Counted from the stretch's first letter, positions 7,559 to 15,938 are shown. The stretch: DNA of 64,000 nt from Actinomycetospora chibensis (GCF_028737215.1 NZ_JAQZAM010000006.1:1-64000), one strand, 5' to 3'. The notes: generated by a model not told the origin, from the sequence alone. Translations and numbers: made by a program.

Positions 7559-8761
7559 GTGGCCGACTCCATTGGCAAGCGAATCGCTACATTTCGGCGA
7601 CGTCGCGGAATTAGTCAGGCTGCCCTGGCAGGACTCTTAGGCCGGTCCGAGTCCTGGCTATCGCAGGTCGAGCGCGGCGTCCGATCGGTCGACCGCATGT
7701 CGGTACTTCTCGACCTGTCACGACTGCTGGATGTCGAGGTTCAGGCGCTTACTGGCACATCGTGGCAACTCGCGCCGAACGGTGGTCCCCGCGCCGAAGG
7801 GCTCGGCGAGATTCGCTCGGTGCTCATTCGATACGCGAATCTTGTGGAGGACGACATCCCGGCGCCGACGGCGACGTCGCTTCGCGCCGTGGCCTCGGAC
7901 CTGCATCAGGCGTATCAGGCGGCCAGGTACGCGAGCGTCATCCGCGAGCTGCCAATGCTGATCGGGCAGGCTGACTCGGCACTCCTAGGCGCGGCCGGCG
8001 ACGACCGAGAGGCAGCGTTGTCGTACGTCGAGGCGTACGTCGTCGCGTCCAAGCTGCTGACGAAGCTCGGTGTCGGCGACCTCGGCGCTGTGACCGCGGA
8101 TCGCGCCGCGATGGCTGCCGGTCGGACTGACTCGAACGTCGCGCAGGGCATGGCGATCTATCAGGTCGTCACGGCGCTCCTGCGGTCCGATCAGGTCGAC
8201 CAGGCCGAGCAGCTCGCGACGCGGATGGCTGAGCAGCTCGTGCCGCGCGTGCGCTCGGACGATCCGGCGCTGGTTTCGGTGGCCGGCGCACTCTGGCTGA
8301 TATCCAGCGTGATCGCCGCCCGTCGCGCTGAGAAGTGGGAGGCGGAGCGCCGGCTCGATCGCGCTCAGATGCTCGCCGACATGCTCGGACACGACGCGAA
8401 CTACGCCTGGACCGCGTTCGGCCCGACGAACGTCGCGATCCACCGGGTCTCGGTCGCGGCCGAACTCGGCGACCCGGCGGCAGCGCTCGACGCGGCGGCC
8501 GCGGTCGACCTCGACCGACTGCCCGAGGGACTTGCCAGCCGTCGCGCTCAGGTCAACCTCGACCTCGCCTGGGCCCAGGCACAGCGCAAGCGCGACGCCG
8601 AGGCCACGCTGAACCTCCTCGAGGCGGAGAGCGCCGCATCCGAAGCGGTCGCCCACAACGTCATGGCCCGGGAGGTCATGCGCGAGATGCTCGCGCGGTC
8701 CAAGCGTGGCCACGGCTCGGCGCTGCAAGCTCTCGCGACCCGCGCGGGTGTGCTGCACTGA
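7559..8761 (+). CDS. XRE-family helix-turn-helix regulator of the element
   Basis: A 400-residue protein with an N-terminal Cro/C1-type helix-turn-helix (residues ~5-60: IGKRIATFRRRRGISQAALA, then LLGRSESWLSQVERGVRS) and a long helical C-terminal half resembling the TPR-like sensor domains of actinobacterial XRE regulators. I start at GTG 7559 because of the promoter-like GATACT six bases upstream; TTG 7553 is an alternative. The flavoprotein gene starts four bases after its stop, so the two are almost surely co-transcribed. Its position at the junction of cargo and backbone suggests it controls element excision or transfer, which is inference. Confidence 0.8.
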   Translation: MADSIGKRIATFRRRRGISQAALAGLLGRSESWLSQVERGVRSVDRMSVLLDLSRLLDVEVQALTGTSWQLAPNGGPRAEGLGEIRSVLIRYANLVEDDIPAPTATSLRAVASDLHQAYQAARYASVIRELPMLIGQADSALLGAAGDDREAALSYVEAYVVASKLLTKLGVGDLGAVTADRAAMAAGRTDSNVAQGMAIYQVVTALLRSDQVDQAEQLATRMAEQLVPRVRSDDPALVSVAGALWLISSVIAARRAEKWEAERRLDRAQMLADMLGHDANYAWTAFGPTNVAIHRVSVAAELGDPAAALDAAAAVDLDRLPEGLASRRAQVNLDLAWAQAQRKRDAEATLNLLEAESAASEAVAHNVMAREVMREMLARSKRGHGSALQALATRAGVLH

Positions 8762-8765
8762 CGTC

Positions 8766-9323
8766 ATGTCGTCGCCCCTCAGCCTGGTGGTCTGCGGTGC
8801 TCCGCTGGCATCCCGCGCCGACGAGGTTGCGCGCGCCCTGGTCGGGGCCGGCTGGTCGGTCTCGGCCGGCGTGACGGAGTCCGGGACCGGATGGATCGAC
8901 GCCGACACGTTGTCCGAGGCTTCGGAAGCACCTGCGTCCACACGCCGCCGCCAGCCCGACGAGCAACGACGAGAGAGCCGCCCCGAGCACGTCGTGGCGT
9001 TCCCGCTGACCTTCAACACGGCCAACAAGATCGCCCGCGGCGTGATGGACAACCACGTGACCGGGACTCTGTGCGATGCGCTCGGCACCGGAGCGACCAT
9101 CGTGTCGGTGCTGTTCGTCAATGACCGGCTGTGGGCTCACCCGGCATGGGCGTCGACCCTTGACACGCTGACCTCGGCTGGTGTGGTGTTCCTCGACCCA
9201 CGCTCCGGCCGTCCGGGACCGCCTGTTCCCGTTCGTTCCGGTACAGGTGGAGATGTCGTCGCCGGCTTCGATCCGGAATGGGTCGTCCGCGCGTTGCAAT
9301 CGCGCCGAGCAGCGACGGCCTGA
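8766..9323 (+). CDS. Flavoprotein (HFCD/PPC-decarboxylase-like) coupled to the XRE regulator
   Basis: The 185-residue protein has the features of the flavoprotein (HFCD-type) fold: an N-terminal beta-strand and glycine turn (LSLVVCGAPLASR), and the FMN/substrate-contact motif FPLTFNTANKIARGVMDN followed by LCDALGTGA. The catalytic residues needed for cysteine decarboxylation in Dfp/CoaBC enzymes cannot be confirmed. It starts four bases after the XRE gene stop. Such XRE-flavoprotein pairs recur, to my memory, in AICEs of this order. A redox-sensing partner of the regulator is plausible but unproven. Confidence 0.75.
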   Translation: MSSPLSLVVCGAPLASRADEVARALVGAGWSVSAGVTESGTGWIDADTLSEASEAPASTRRRQPDEQRRESRPEHVVAFPLTFNTANKIARGVMDNHVTGTLCDALGTGATIVSVLFVNDRLWAHPAWASTLDTLTSAGVVFLDPRSGRPGPPVPVRSGTGGDVVAGFDPEWVVRALQSRRAATA

Positions 9324-9335
9324 TCGCACTTCACA

Positions 9336-9359
9336 CGACCCGCACATCTGTGCGGGTCG
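9336..9359 (+). terminator. Intrinsic terminator after the flavoprotein gene, with a third repeat arm
   Basis: A perfect 10-bp stem (9336-9345 with 9350-9359) has a 4-base loop ATCT and is followed by CACTTTTG, giving a true T-run. The 3' arm sequence is repeated exactly at 9367-9376, so an alternative pairing with a longer loop is possible. That could make it an attenuator. Confidence 0.75.
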
Positions 9360-9457
9360 CACTTTTGTGCGGGTCGAGTCGCTGACCTGCGGTTTTCCTG
9401 GTGTTGCGCCCCGAACGGATCGGGAATCGCGCGACGAGTCCCTGGAGGACGGCAGGC

Positions 9458-9793
9458 ATGGCAGCGATCAAGGTGGACATCTCGGCGTCCCGCTACAGCG
9501 TGGGCGTGGTCCCGAAGCCGAAGAACGACATGGAGGGTCGCCAGCGCACGGACCGCATCACCGGTACCCCGCTGTTCGTCACGCAGCTGATCAAGCTCGA
9601 CGACGACGGCGCGGAGATCATCCCCGTGACCACTCCGGGGGCACCTGACGTCGGGCAGGGCGCAGAGGTCCGGCCAGTGAACCTCGTAGCGATCCCCTGG
9701 CAGCAGGCGCAGCGCTCCGGGGTCGCGTTCAGGGCGGACGCCATCGAGCACACGCCCGCGTCGGCGCCCACGCCGAAGGGCTCGGGCTCGTGA
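9458..9793 (+). CDS. Conserved AICE-associated protein, function unknown
   Basis: A 111-residue protein starting MAAIKVDISASRYSVGVVPK, with TGTPLFVTQLIKLDDDGAEI, VNLVAIPW and a C-terminal RSGVAFRADAI. I recall near-identical small proteins directly upstream of the transfer and replication genes in many actinobacterial integrative elements, where they have no assigned function. The ATG follows GGAGGACGGC. It opens the backbone operon after the terminator and overlaps the next gene by four bases (GTGA), so the two are translationally coupled. Confidence 0.7.
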   Translation: MAAIKVDISASRYSVGVVPKPKNDMEGRQRTDRITGTPLFVTQLIKLDDDGAEIIPVTTPGAPDVGQGAEVRPVNLVAIPWQQAQRSGVAFRADAIEHTPASAPTPKGSGS

Positions 9794-10041
9794 CCGCCGC
9801 AGCCCGCAGCGAGGCGCTGTGGCAGGGACTCAACTCCACTCAGGCCGACGGCACGGAGTGCGTCATGTGCGAACGCTCCTTCACCTGGCCCGAGCTGCCC
9901 GACGCCTATCGGCCCACTCCGGTGCCCGGCACCCGTTCTGGCCCCGCCGGTATCCCCGCCGTCCCGGTCGGGCGCTCCGAGACCGGGTCGCAGGTCTTCG
10001 CGTGTGCGGGCATCTGCGCGGCCCTGGCCTGGCCCGACTGA
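9790..10041 (+). CDS. Small Cys-containing AICE protein, function unknown
   Basis: An 83-residue product whose GTG start overlaps the preceding stop. It has a C-x2-C pair in ECVMCERSFTWPELPD and a second pair in FACAGICAALAW, an arrangement that could bind one metal ion. The context (AICE operon, before the membrane and FtsK-type genes) suggests a role in transfer or replication, but no function can be read from the sequence. An 11-bp hairpin follows at 10062-10092. Confidence 0.6.
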   Translation: MTAAARSEALWQGLNSTQADGTECVMCERSFTWPELPDAYRPTPVPGTRSGPAGIPAVPVGRSETGSQVFACAGICAALAWPD

Positions 10042-10061
10042 TCGACCGTCCGCTCCGCGGG

Positions 10062-10092
10062 GGTCGGGGCTGACGTCCCCGCAGCCCCGACC
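10062..10092 (+). terminator. Hairpin after the Cys-containing small gene
   Basis: An 11-bp perfect stem (10062-10072 with 10082-10092) has a 9-base loop. It lacks a T-run. It could end or attenuate transcription between the two small genes and the transfer genes. Confidence 0.55.
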
Positions 10093-10157
10093 TCCCCTCC
10101 CTCGTCCCATCTTCCGGCCGGCGCGGTCCGGCCTCGGCTCACCACGGAGTGATCGTC

Positions 10158-10982
10158 ATGGCCCGTTCCGCCTCGTCTTCCGCCCGTTCCCGCCCGTTCC
10201 TGCGGGCCTCCCGTACGGACGGATTCGAAATCATCACCGCACCGACCACGCACCCGGCCGCCCGTGTCGCAGGCCTGGTGATCCGGATCCGCGCCGAGAT
10301 CATGGCGGTCCTCGCCGTTGTCGCCGGCTGGCTGCTGCTCACGACCTGGATGCCCTGGGCCGCTGCGCTCGCTCTCGTCGCCGTCGTGATCGCCGTCCTG
10401 GCGGCGGTTCCCGACCTGCGCAGGTTCGTGACCCGACGAGCCATGGCGACGATGACCCGCCACCGGCTACGTCAGGTCCTCGTCGAGCGTCGCTGCCTGA
10501 ACTTCTCCCGCGCCGCTCCGCTGTTCCTGTGGTCTCACCCGACCGAGGTCGGCGAGACCGTGTGGCTGCTCCTCCGGGCCGGGATCAGCCCGTCGGACAT
10601 CGAGGGCGAGGTCGAGTGGATCGCCTCCGGATGCTTCGCCCGCGACGCCCGCGTCACGCCCACCCGTCGCATGACCGCCCTGGTCAAGGTCGACGTGATC
10701 CGCCGCGACCCGCTGGCCCGCGAGCTGATCGCTTCCGAGCTGGACGACTGGACCGCCACCACCGGCGAGGCACCCCCGCGCGGCACCGTGATCGTTCCGG
10801 CGACGCCGGCCAACCAGCACTGGTCCGGCACCGGGCACCGAGCCGGTACGTCGGTCCCTGCCCCGCGCACGACGCTCGACGAGCGCGACGACGTCCCGCT
10901 GGTCGTCGACCACGCCGAGCGGGCGAAGGACGACCGGACCTCGGTGCCCGACCGTGGCGGGGACTGGTCGGACTATGTCTGA
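10158..10982 (+). CDS. Two-helix membrane protein of the transfer module
   Basis: A 274-residue protein with two adjacent transmembrane helices at about residues 45-85 (IMAVLAVVAGWLLL and ALALVAVVIAVLAAV), short cytosolic ends and a long C-terminal cytosolic domain rich in Arg and Asp. A gene of this type precedes the FtsK-like transfer protein in many AICEs, and the pair may form the membrane base of the DNA pore or a spread function. The ATG at 10158 is preferred over GTG 10149. Its 3' end overlaps the translocase gene start by eight bases, indicating coupling. Confidence 0.7.
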   Translation: MARSASSSARSRPFLRASRTDGFEIITAPTTHPAARVAGLVIRIRAEIMAVLAVVAGWLLLTTWMPWAAALALVAVVIAVLAAVPDLRRFVTRRAMATMTRHRLRQVLVERRCLNFSRAAPLFLWSHPTEVGETVWLLLRAGISPSDIEGEVEWIASGCFARDARVTPTRRMTALVKVDVIRRDPLARELIASELDDWTATTGEAPPRGTVIVPATPANQHWSGTGHRAGTSVPAPRTTLDERDDVPLVVDHAERAKDDRTSVPDRGGDWSDYV

Positions 10983-11856
10983 GCCGACCCGCCTCCGCGC
11001 CCTCCTCCGCGACTGGGTCACCGCCGTTCGCACCCCGGCCGCCTGCAACGAGGCGCCCGCGCCGTCCGTCCTGTCGATCTGGGACCCGATCCACCTCGGG
11101 GTCGACGAGTACGGCCGTGCGGTCCGCGTGACCCTCGCCTACCGCAACGCTCTGCTCGCCGGGGAGCCCGGCGCCGGCAAGTCGGTCGGGCTGAACTGCA
11201 TCGTCGGCCACGCCGCCCTGTCCACCGACTGCGGACTGTGGCTCTTCGACGGCAAGCTCGTCGAACTCGGCCTCTGGCGCACCTGCGCCGAACGATTCGT
11301 CGGCCCGGACCTCGACGACGCCATCGACGCCCTCGACGCGCTCCAGACCGAGATGGACCGCCGCTACGACCTGCTCGACACCGAACGTCGTCGCAAGGTC
11401 ACACCCGACGACGCCACCCACGGCATCGAGCCCGTGGTCGTGGTGCTCGACGAGGTCGCCTACTACTCGGCCACCGTCGGCACCAAGACCCAGCGCGAAG
11501 CCTTCTCCGTGGCCGTGCGCGACCTCGTCGCCCGTGGCCGCGCCGCCGGGATCATCGTCGTCGCCGCCACGCAGCGGCCGTCCTCGGACATCATCCCGAC
11601 CTCGCTGCGGGACCTGTTCGGCTACCGGTGGGCGTTCCGGTGCACCACCAACAGCAGCTCGGACATCGTGCTCGGCGCCGGCTGGGCCACCCGCGGGCAC
11701 ACCGCCGCCGACATCGCCCCCGAAGACAAGGGCGTCGGACTGCTCCTGGCCGAGGGCGGCGAGCCCTGCCGGATCAAGTCCGCGTACCTGTCCGACGAGC
11801 AGGTCTACGCCCTCGCCGACCACGCCGCCGCTCTGCGCGCCCGGGACGCCGCATGA
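10975..11856 (+). CDS. FtsK/SpoIIIE-type DNA translocase (Tra protein of the AICE)
   Basis: A 293-residue ATPase with a Walker A motif GEPGAGKS at residues 63-70 and a Walker B stretch VVVVLDEVAYY at about 154-164 (D159, E160), followed by the FtsK-type GIIVVAATQRPSSDIIPTSL segment. Family members hexamerise at the membrane and pump double-stranded plasmid DNA between mycelial cells, the single-protein conjugation typical of Streptomyces elements. At 293 residues it is short: the N-terminal membrane part is missing and is presumably supplied by the preceding gene. Start ATG 10975 overlaps that gene; its stop overlaps the initiator start (ATGA). Confidence 0.9.
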   Translation: MSEPTRLRALLRDWVTAVRTPAACNEAPAPSVLSIWDPIHLGVDEYGRAVRVTLAYRNALLAGEPGAGKSVGLNCIVGHAALSTDCGLWLFDGKLVELGLWRTCAERFVGPDLDDAIDALDALQTEMDRRYDLLDTERRRKVTPDDATHGIEPVVVVLDEVAYYSATVGTKTQREAFSVAVRDLVARGRAAGIIVVAATQRPSSDIIPTSLRDLFGYRWAFRCTTNSSSDIVLGAGWATRGHTAADIAPEDKGVGLLLAEGGEPCRIKSAYLSDEQVYALADHAAALRARDAA

Positions 11857-13358
11857 GTACCTCCGAGCTGCGGGCGACCGTCGAGTCCCTCGGAGCGCGG
11901 CGACGAGCTCGCGACGCCAAGACTGCCTCGCTCGCCGAGCTCGCGACCGCCGTGCGCGCCGACCATGACCGGTGGATGAGCCATGTGGCCGGGGCCGCCG
12001 GCTGCGCGCACCCGATCCGCCTGGTCGGCACCGTGACCCATGTCGAGGCCGCCACTGGGCGCATCACCCGCGACACCCACACCACCGAGATGCCGGACGG
12101 CGTGCTCTACACGCCCTGCGGCAACCGCCGCGCCAGCGTGTGCGCCGGCTGCGCGGAGACCTACCGCGCCGACACCTACCAGCTCGTCACCGCTGGCCTC
12201 GTCGGCGGCAAAGGCGTCCCCGCCAGCGTGGCCGAGCACCCGTGCGTGTTCCTGACCGTGACCGCGCCGTCCTTCGGGCCCGTGCACGCCCACCGCACCG
12301 ACCGCGCCGGACGCACCATCGCCTGCCGCCCCCGGCGCCAGCTCGAGCATTGCCCGCATGGTGTCCCGCTGGCCTGCTTCGACCGCCACAACGACGACGC
12401 GCCCGAGCTGGGGCGCCCGCTGTGCCTGGACTGCTACGACCACCCCGCGCAGGCGGTGTGGAACCTGCACGCCGGGGAGCTGTGGCGCCGCACCATGATC
12501 GCCGCCCGACGTGGCATCACAGCGCTGGAGAAGCGCCACCACATCAAGCTGCGCCTGAGCTACACCAAGGTCGCCGAGTTCCAGGCGCGCGGCGCGGTGC
12601 ACCTGCACGCCCTGGTCCGCCTCGACGGCCGCGACCCCACCGACGCCGACGCCGTCCTCGTCCCAGACGCCCGGGTCGGCGCCCACCACCTCGCCACCGT
12701 GCTCCGTCGAGCCGTGGAGGACACCCGGTTCACCACCGCCCCGCACCCCGCCCGCGAGGCCGGCTGGCCGATCATGTGGGGCGAGCAGGTCGACCCGCGC
12801 CCCGTGCGGCTCTCGCGGCTCGATCTCGACGACACCGGCGAGATCACCACCGGCGCCGTCGCCGGCTACCTGGCGAAGTACGCCACCAAGGCCACCGAAC
12901 TCGCCGGTCACGCCTCCAAGCGGCTGCGCCCCGACATCGTGCGCGAGTACGCCCGCCTCGACACCCACCCCGGCCGCCAGATCGACACCTGCTGGCACCT
13001 CGGCACCCGACCCGAGCAGGCCGACAGCCAGGAGTGGGCCGCCGGCTGGGGCCGGCTCCAGCGCTGGGCGCACATGCTCGGGTTCGGCGGCCATTTCTCG
13101 ACCCGGTCCCGGCGCTACTCGACCACCCTCGGCGCCCTGCGTCAGGCCCGACGTGACTGGCGCCGCGAGCACGCCCGACACCCCGACGAGGACGACGAAC
13201 TCGCCGACGAGGACACCACCGAGGTCATCGTCAACTCGCTCGCCTTCGCCGGCATCGGCTGGCACACCAGCGCGGACGCGCTGCTCGCCAACACCTCGGC
13301 CGCCAACGCCAGGGCCAGGAGGCGAGCCGCGAAGGAGGAGACCGACACCGCAGCCTGA
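11853..13358 (+). CDS. repSA: RepSA-family replication initiator
   Basis: A 501-residue protein resembling the rolling-circle initiator RepSA of pSAM2-type elements. Cys clusters near residues 89-105 (CGNRRASVCAGC) and 168-208 could bind zinc. A His-hydrophobic-His motif (GAVHLHALVRLDG, H250 and H252) is the likely metal site of an HUH-type nuclease. GYLAKYATKATE carries the candidate nicking tyrosine (Y343). The ATG overlaps the translocase stop by four bases. The protein lets the excised element replicate before transfer. The symbol is by family resemblance, not a direct alignment. Confidence 0.85.
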   Translation: MSTSELRATVESLGARRRARDAKTASLAELATAVRADHDRWMSHVAGAAGCAHPIRLVGTVTHVEAATGRITRDTHTTEMPDGVLYTPCGNRRASVCAGCAETYRADTYQLVTAGLVGGKGVPASVAEHPCVFLTVTAPSFGPVHAHRTDRAGRTIACRPRRQLEHCPHGVPLACFDRHNDDAPELGRPLCLDCYDHPAQAVWNLHAGELWRRTMIAARRGITALEKRHHIKLRLSYTKVAEFQARGAVHLHALVRLDGRDPTDADAVLVPDARVGAHHLATVLRRAVEDTRFTTAPHPAREAGWPIMWGEQVDPRPVRLSRLDLDDTGEITTGAVAGYLAKYATKATELAGHASKRLRPDIVREYARLDTHPGRQIDTCWHLGTRPEQADSQEWAAGWGRLQRWAHMLGFGGHFSTRSRRYSTTLGALRQARRDWRREHARHPDEDDELADEDTTEVIVNSLAFAGIGWHTSADALLANTSAANARARRRAAKEETDTAA

Positions 13359-13374
13359 CCAGGAGACCAACCCG

Positions 13375-13563
13375 ATGTATCCGCGAGAGCGACTCTGGTC
13401 CGTCCAGGACCTCGCCGAGTTCCTTGGCGTCCCGATCATGACCATCTACCACTGGCGCCGCACCGGCTACGGCCCGCGAGGCACCCGCGTCGGCCGGTAT
13501 GTGAGGTACCGCGAGGCCGAGATCGAGCGGTGGCTCGACGAGCAGGTCGAGAAGGTGGGGTAG
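13375..13563 (+). CDS. xis: Excisionase (MerR-like helix-turn-helix)
   Basis: A 62-residue protein with a single winged helix-turn-helix: LWSVQDLAEFLGVPIMTIYHW, then GRYVRYREAEIERWLDEQ. This is the classical size and pattern of AICE and phage excisionases (DNA-binding HTH_17 family). AGGAGA lies ten bases before the ATG. It is placed between the initiator and the integrase, with its stop two bases before the integrase GTG, exactly as in pSAM2-like elements. It should bend the attachment site and drive excision together with the integrase. Confidence 0.9.
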   Translation: MYPRERLWSVQDLAEFLGVPIMTIYHWRRTGYGPRGTRVGRYVRYREAEIERWLDEQVEKVG

Positions 13564-13565
13564 CC

Positions 13566-14735
13566 GTGCCACGCCCGCCGCTGCCGCTCGGCACCCACGG
13601 CAACATCCACGCACAGCAGCTCGCGAACGGCTCGTTCCGAGCCTTCACGCGCTTCCGGGATCACGACGGCGTGACTCGCAAGGTGGAGCGCAACGGTCCT
13701 ACCAGGGCGGCGGCGATGAACCGTCTCCGCGAGGACCTCCGCGACAGGGCCCGGCAGGACACCGCGTCGGCCCTGCGCGGCGACTCTCGCTTCAAGATCG
13801 CCACTGAGCAATGGATGGAGGCGGTCACGCTCCTGGTGGACCAGGGCCTGCGCTCACCCAGCACGGCGCAGATCTACCGGTCCACCCTCGATGTGCACGT
13901 CCTGCCGGCACTCGGGGAGCTGCGGTTGCGGGAGGTGACCGTGCCTCGGCTCGATCACTTCGTGCAGACGGTGAACCTGCACAAGGGACCGGCCACGGCC
14001 AAGCTCGTGCGGTCGGTCGTCTCCGGAGCGCTCGGTCTCGCGGTTCGGCACGGCGCGATCGCGTCGAACCCCACCCGGGAGATCGCGGAGGTCAGCGGAC
14101 GACGGCGCCGGGCCGCTCGGGCACTGTCTGCCGACGAGCGCCGAGCCTGGATCGCACGGCTGGCCGGTGACGAGGACGCGCGACGCAAGGACCTCCCGGA
14201 CCTGTGCGCCTTCATGCTCGCCACCGGCGTGCGGATCGGCGAAGCGCTCGCCGTGAGCTGGGAGGAGATCGAACTCGACGCCGGCACCGTCGCGATCGAC
14301 TGGACCGTCATCCGGATCAAGGCTGTCGGTCTCGTGCGGAAGCGGACGAAGACGCAGTCAGGCGAGCGGAAGTTGCACCTGCCCGACTTCGCATGTTCGA
14401 TCCTGCGCCGCCGGTACCTGGCCGCCGGCGGACGCGGCCCGCTCTTCCCCGACTCGCTCGGTGGGTGGCGGGACCCCTCGAACACGTTGAAGGCGCTTCG
14501 CGCGGCGCGCGGCTCGGAGGAGTTCGCCTGGGTCACGTCGCACGTGTTCCGGAAGACAGCAGCGACCGAGCTGGACGACCAGGGGCTCAGCGCACGACTG
14601 ATCGCCGACCAGCTGGGCCACGCGCAGGTGTCGATGACGCAGAACACCTATCTCGGCCGGCGCGCAGTCTCGTCGGCCGCCGCCGAAGCCCTGGACCGTG
14701 CCTACCGCGACGACGAGGGGCGTAGCGGCGGGTAA
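13566..14735 (+). CDS. int: Tyrosine site-specific integrase
   Basis: A 389-residue tyrosine recombinase: an N-terminal arm-binding region, a SAM-like core-binding domain (~residues 80-165) and a catalytic domain. The active-site set is complete: R223 (TGVRIGEAL), H326 and R329 (SHVFRKTAAT), H352 (LGHAQVS) and nucleophile Y362 (NTYLGR). It starts at GTG two bases after the excisionase stop and ends 55 bases before the tRNA-Lys attachment site, as expected for an enzyme acting on the neighbouring tRNA 3' end. No sign of decay. Confidence 0.95.
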   Translation: MPRPPLPLGTHGNIHAQQLANGSFRAFTRFRDHDGVTRKVERNGPTRAAAMNRLREDLRDRARQDTASALRGDSRFKIATEQWMEAVTLLVDQGLRSPSTAQIYRSTLDVHVLPALGELRLREVTVPRLDHFVQTVNLHKGPATAKLVRSVVSGALGLAVRHGAIASNPTREIAEVSGRRRRAARALSADERRAWIARLAGDEDARRKDLPDLCAFMLATGVRIGEALAVSWEEIELDAGTVAIDWTVIRIKAVGLVRKRTKTQSGERKLHLPDFACSILRRRYLAAGGRGPLFPDSLGGWRDPSNTLKALRAARGSEEFAWVTSHVFRKTAATELDDQGLSARLIADQLGHAQVSMTQNTYLGRRAVSSAAAEALDRAYRDDEGRSGG

Positions 14736-14790
14736 GCGGTGGGCTGATCTTGGACAACTCCACAGCGGAACGCGCTGACCAGCGGGTTGG

Positions 14791-14826
14791 GTGGGCCCCG
14801 TGGGACTCGAACCCACAACCAACGGA
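14791..14826. repeat. tRNA-proximal attachment site (36-bp att repeat)
   Basis: This copy is identical to 4992-5027. It lies within the 3' half of the intact tRNA-Lys gene next to the integrase gene. Confidence 0.9.
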
Positions 14827-14864
14827 TTAAAAGTCCGTAGCTCTGCCCATTGAGCTAGAGGCCC
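14792..14864 (-). tRNA. tRNA-Lys (anticodon UUU)
   Basis: The reverse complement folds as a complete 73-base tRNA: acceptor GGGCCTC paired with GGGGCCC (one T-G wobble), a D-arm around AGCTCAATGGGCAGAGC, anticodon stem ACGGA/TCCGT with loop CTTTTAA, and T-arm GTGGG-TTCGAGT-CCCAC. The discriminator base is A and the CCA end is not encoded. It serves as the integration target: its 3' half is duplicated at 4992-5027. Confidence 0.97.
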
Positions 14865-15407
14865 GGGCCGGGGTGCGGCCGCGGGAGAAGCGTAACCGTG
14901 GCGGTGCCCCGACCCGGGGTCGACGGCCGCAGCCACGGCATCGCTGGGCCGTTCAGCGCAATTGTTGCTCCACTCGGCGACACCTCGTCGTCCATGGAGC
15001 TGTGGCGGGAACCACTCGACCGGGCCGCACACGGGCGCCCCGACGGACCTGGACGAGTGAGGGTCGGTGACCGCTCCCGGGTGCGAGACGACGTTTGTCC
15101 TGGTCAACGAGCCGCGAGCCACCGAGGACCGTCCGGGCTCCCTGACACGCCGGAGCGACGCGCCGGTCACTCGTATGACGTTGCGTAGCAGGGCGTCACC
15201 GTCCGGTGACCATCGTGGCGCGACGAGGGAAGGGGTACCAAACACTCGCAGCACCGGAGTACCTACTCCCGGTGTGCACGACCGGTGCGGTGGGACCGAG
15301 CGCTCCCTGATCCACGGCTCGATCCCGCCGCGTGCCGCACGGTTCCCCGTGGGCCCCGACGGGACGCCACCCCAGGCTTCCCGACCGCACGGAGAGGAGG
15401 CCACGAC
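14865..15407. other. Intergenic region with an inverted repeat
   Basis: I see no supported gene here. A compact dyad at 15256-15269 (GGAGTA, two bases, TACTCC) has flanking bases that extend the symmetry with one insertion to about 15251-15277. A smaller GTCACC/GGTGAC hairpin lies near 15195. They could be regulator sites for the gene starting at 15408. Confidence 0.35.
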
Positions 15408-15938
15408 ATGTCGATGGCCGTGGTCATGTCCGAGATGCCCGACCTCTGGCGCAAGGTGCTCGCCGAGCACGTGCCCGACGCCCGGGGGAACTGTCGCGAG
15501 TGCTTCCACGCCGGAGGGCGCGCCAGCTGGCCGTGCCAGACCTACCGCATCGCCGAGGAGGCGAAGTGGGTCGCTGAGGGCGGTCTGCCTGGCACGGGGC
15601 CGCACGGCCCCGGCCCGAGCCGCACCCGGCTCAGCCCCCCGGAGCCCCAGGCCGAGCGCCGGGAGGACCCGCTCGGCAGCGTCGACGCCCCGAGCTCGAC
15701 CCCGTTCCCCGCGACCGGCGGCTGGCGCTCGCCGTCGACCGGCTCCTCGTCGCTGCCCTGGCTGACCGGTGAGAGCACCCCGGACGACCACCGTCCGTTC
15801 GCGGGCGACCCGCTGGCCTCCGGGTCGATGCCCGCCGCTCGCGACGACGCCACCGGGGAGCGCCCCTACGGCTCGACGTTCGACGCGCCCTACGGCGCCT
15901 CGTTCGGCATCGACGACCGGCCCCGCGCCGCGCACTAG
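15408..15938 (+). CDS. Conserved-looking actinobacterial protein with a Cys motif and disordered tail
   Basis: A 176-residue product with a strong ribosome binding site (GGAGAGGAGG) before the ATG. The first ~55 residues form a folded head with WRKVLAEHVPDARGNCRECF and RASWPCQTYRIAEEA, three cysteines that could bind a metal. The rest is a Pro/Ser/Gly-rich, probably disordered tail. I recall similar Cys-motif heads in actinomycete hypothetical proteins but no function. It is the first chromosomal gene beyond the tRNA. Confidence 0.6.
   Translation: MSMAVVMSEMPDLWRKVLAEHVPDARGNCRECFHAGGRASWPCQTYRIAEEAKWVAEGGLPGTGPHGPGPSRTRLSPPEPQAERREDPLGSVDAPSSTPFPATGGWRSPSTGSSSLPWLTGESTPDDHRPFAGDPLASGSMPAARDDATGERPYGSTFDAPYGASFGIDDRPRAAH

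Larger units (their letters stand above)
4992..14826 (+). mobile_element. Actinomycete integrative and conjugative element (AICE) in tRNA-Lys
   Basis: The element is bounded by a perfect 36-bp direct repeat (4992-5027 and 14791-14826). The right copy is the 3' half of a tRNA-Lys gene, so the tRNA is rebuilt on integration. The gene set in order is cargo, XRE regulator, flavoprotein, two small conserved proteins, membrane protein, FtsK-type translocase, RepSA-like initiator, excisionase and tyrosine integrase. This is the minimal AICE layout of the pSAM2 type: site-specific integration, autonomous replication, and transfer of double-stranded DNA by one FtsK-like protein. All backbone genes read toward the tRNA and several overlap by a few bases. 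Nothing in the backbone is visibly broken, so it may be mobile. Confidence 0.9.

Noticed and set aside
14898..15188. A 96-codon plus frame after the tRNA
   Set aside because: No ribosome binding site, Arg/Gly/Pro-rich, no recognisable pattern.
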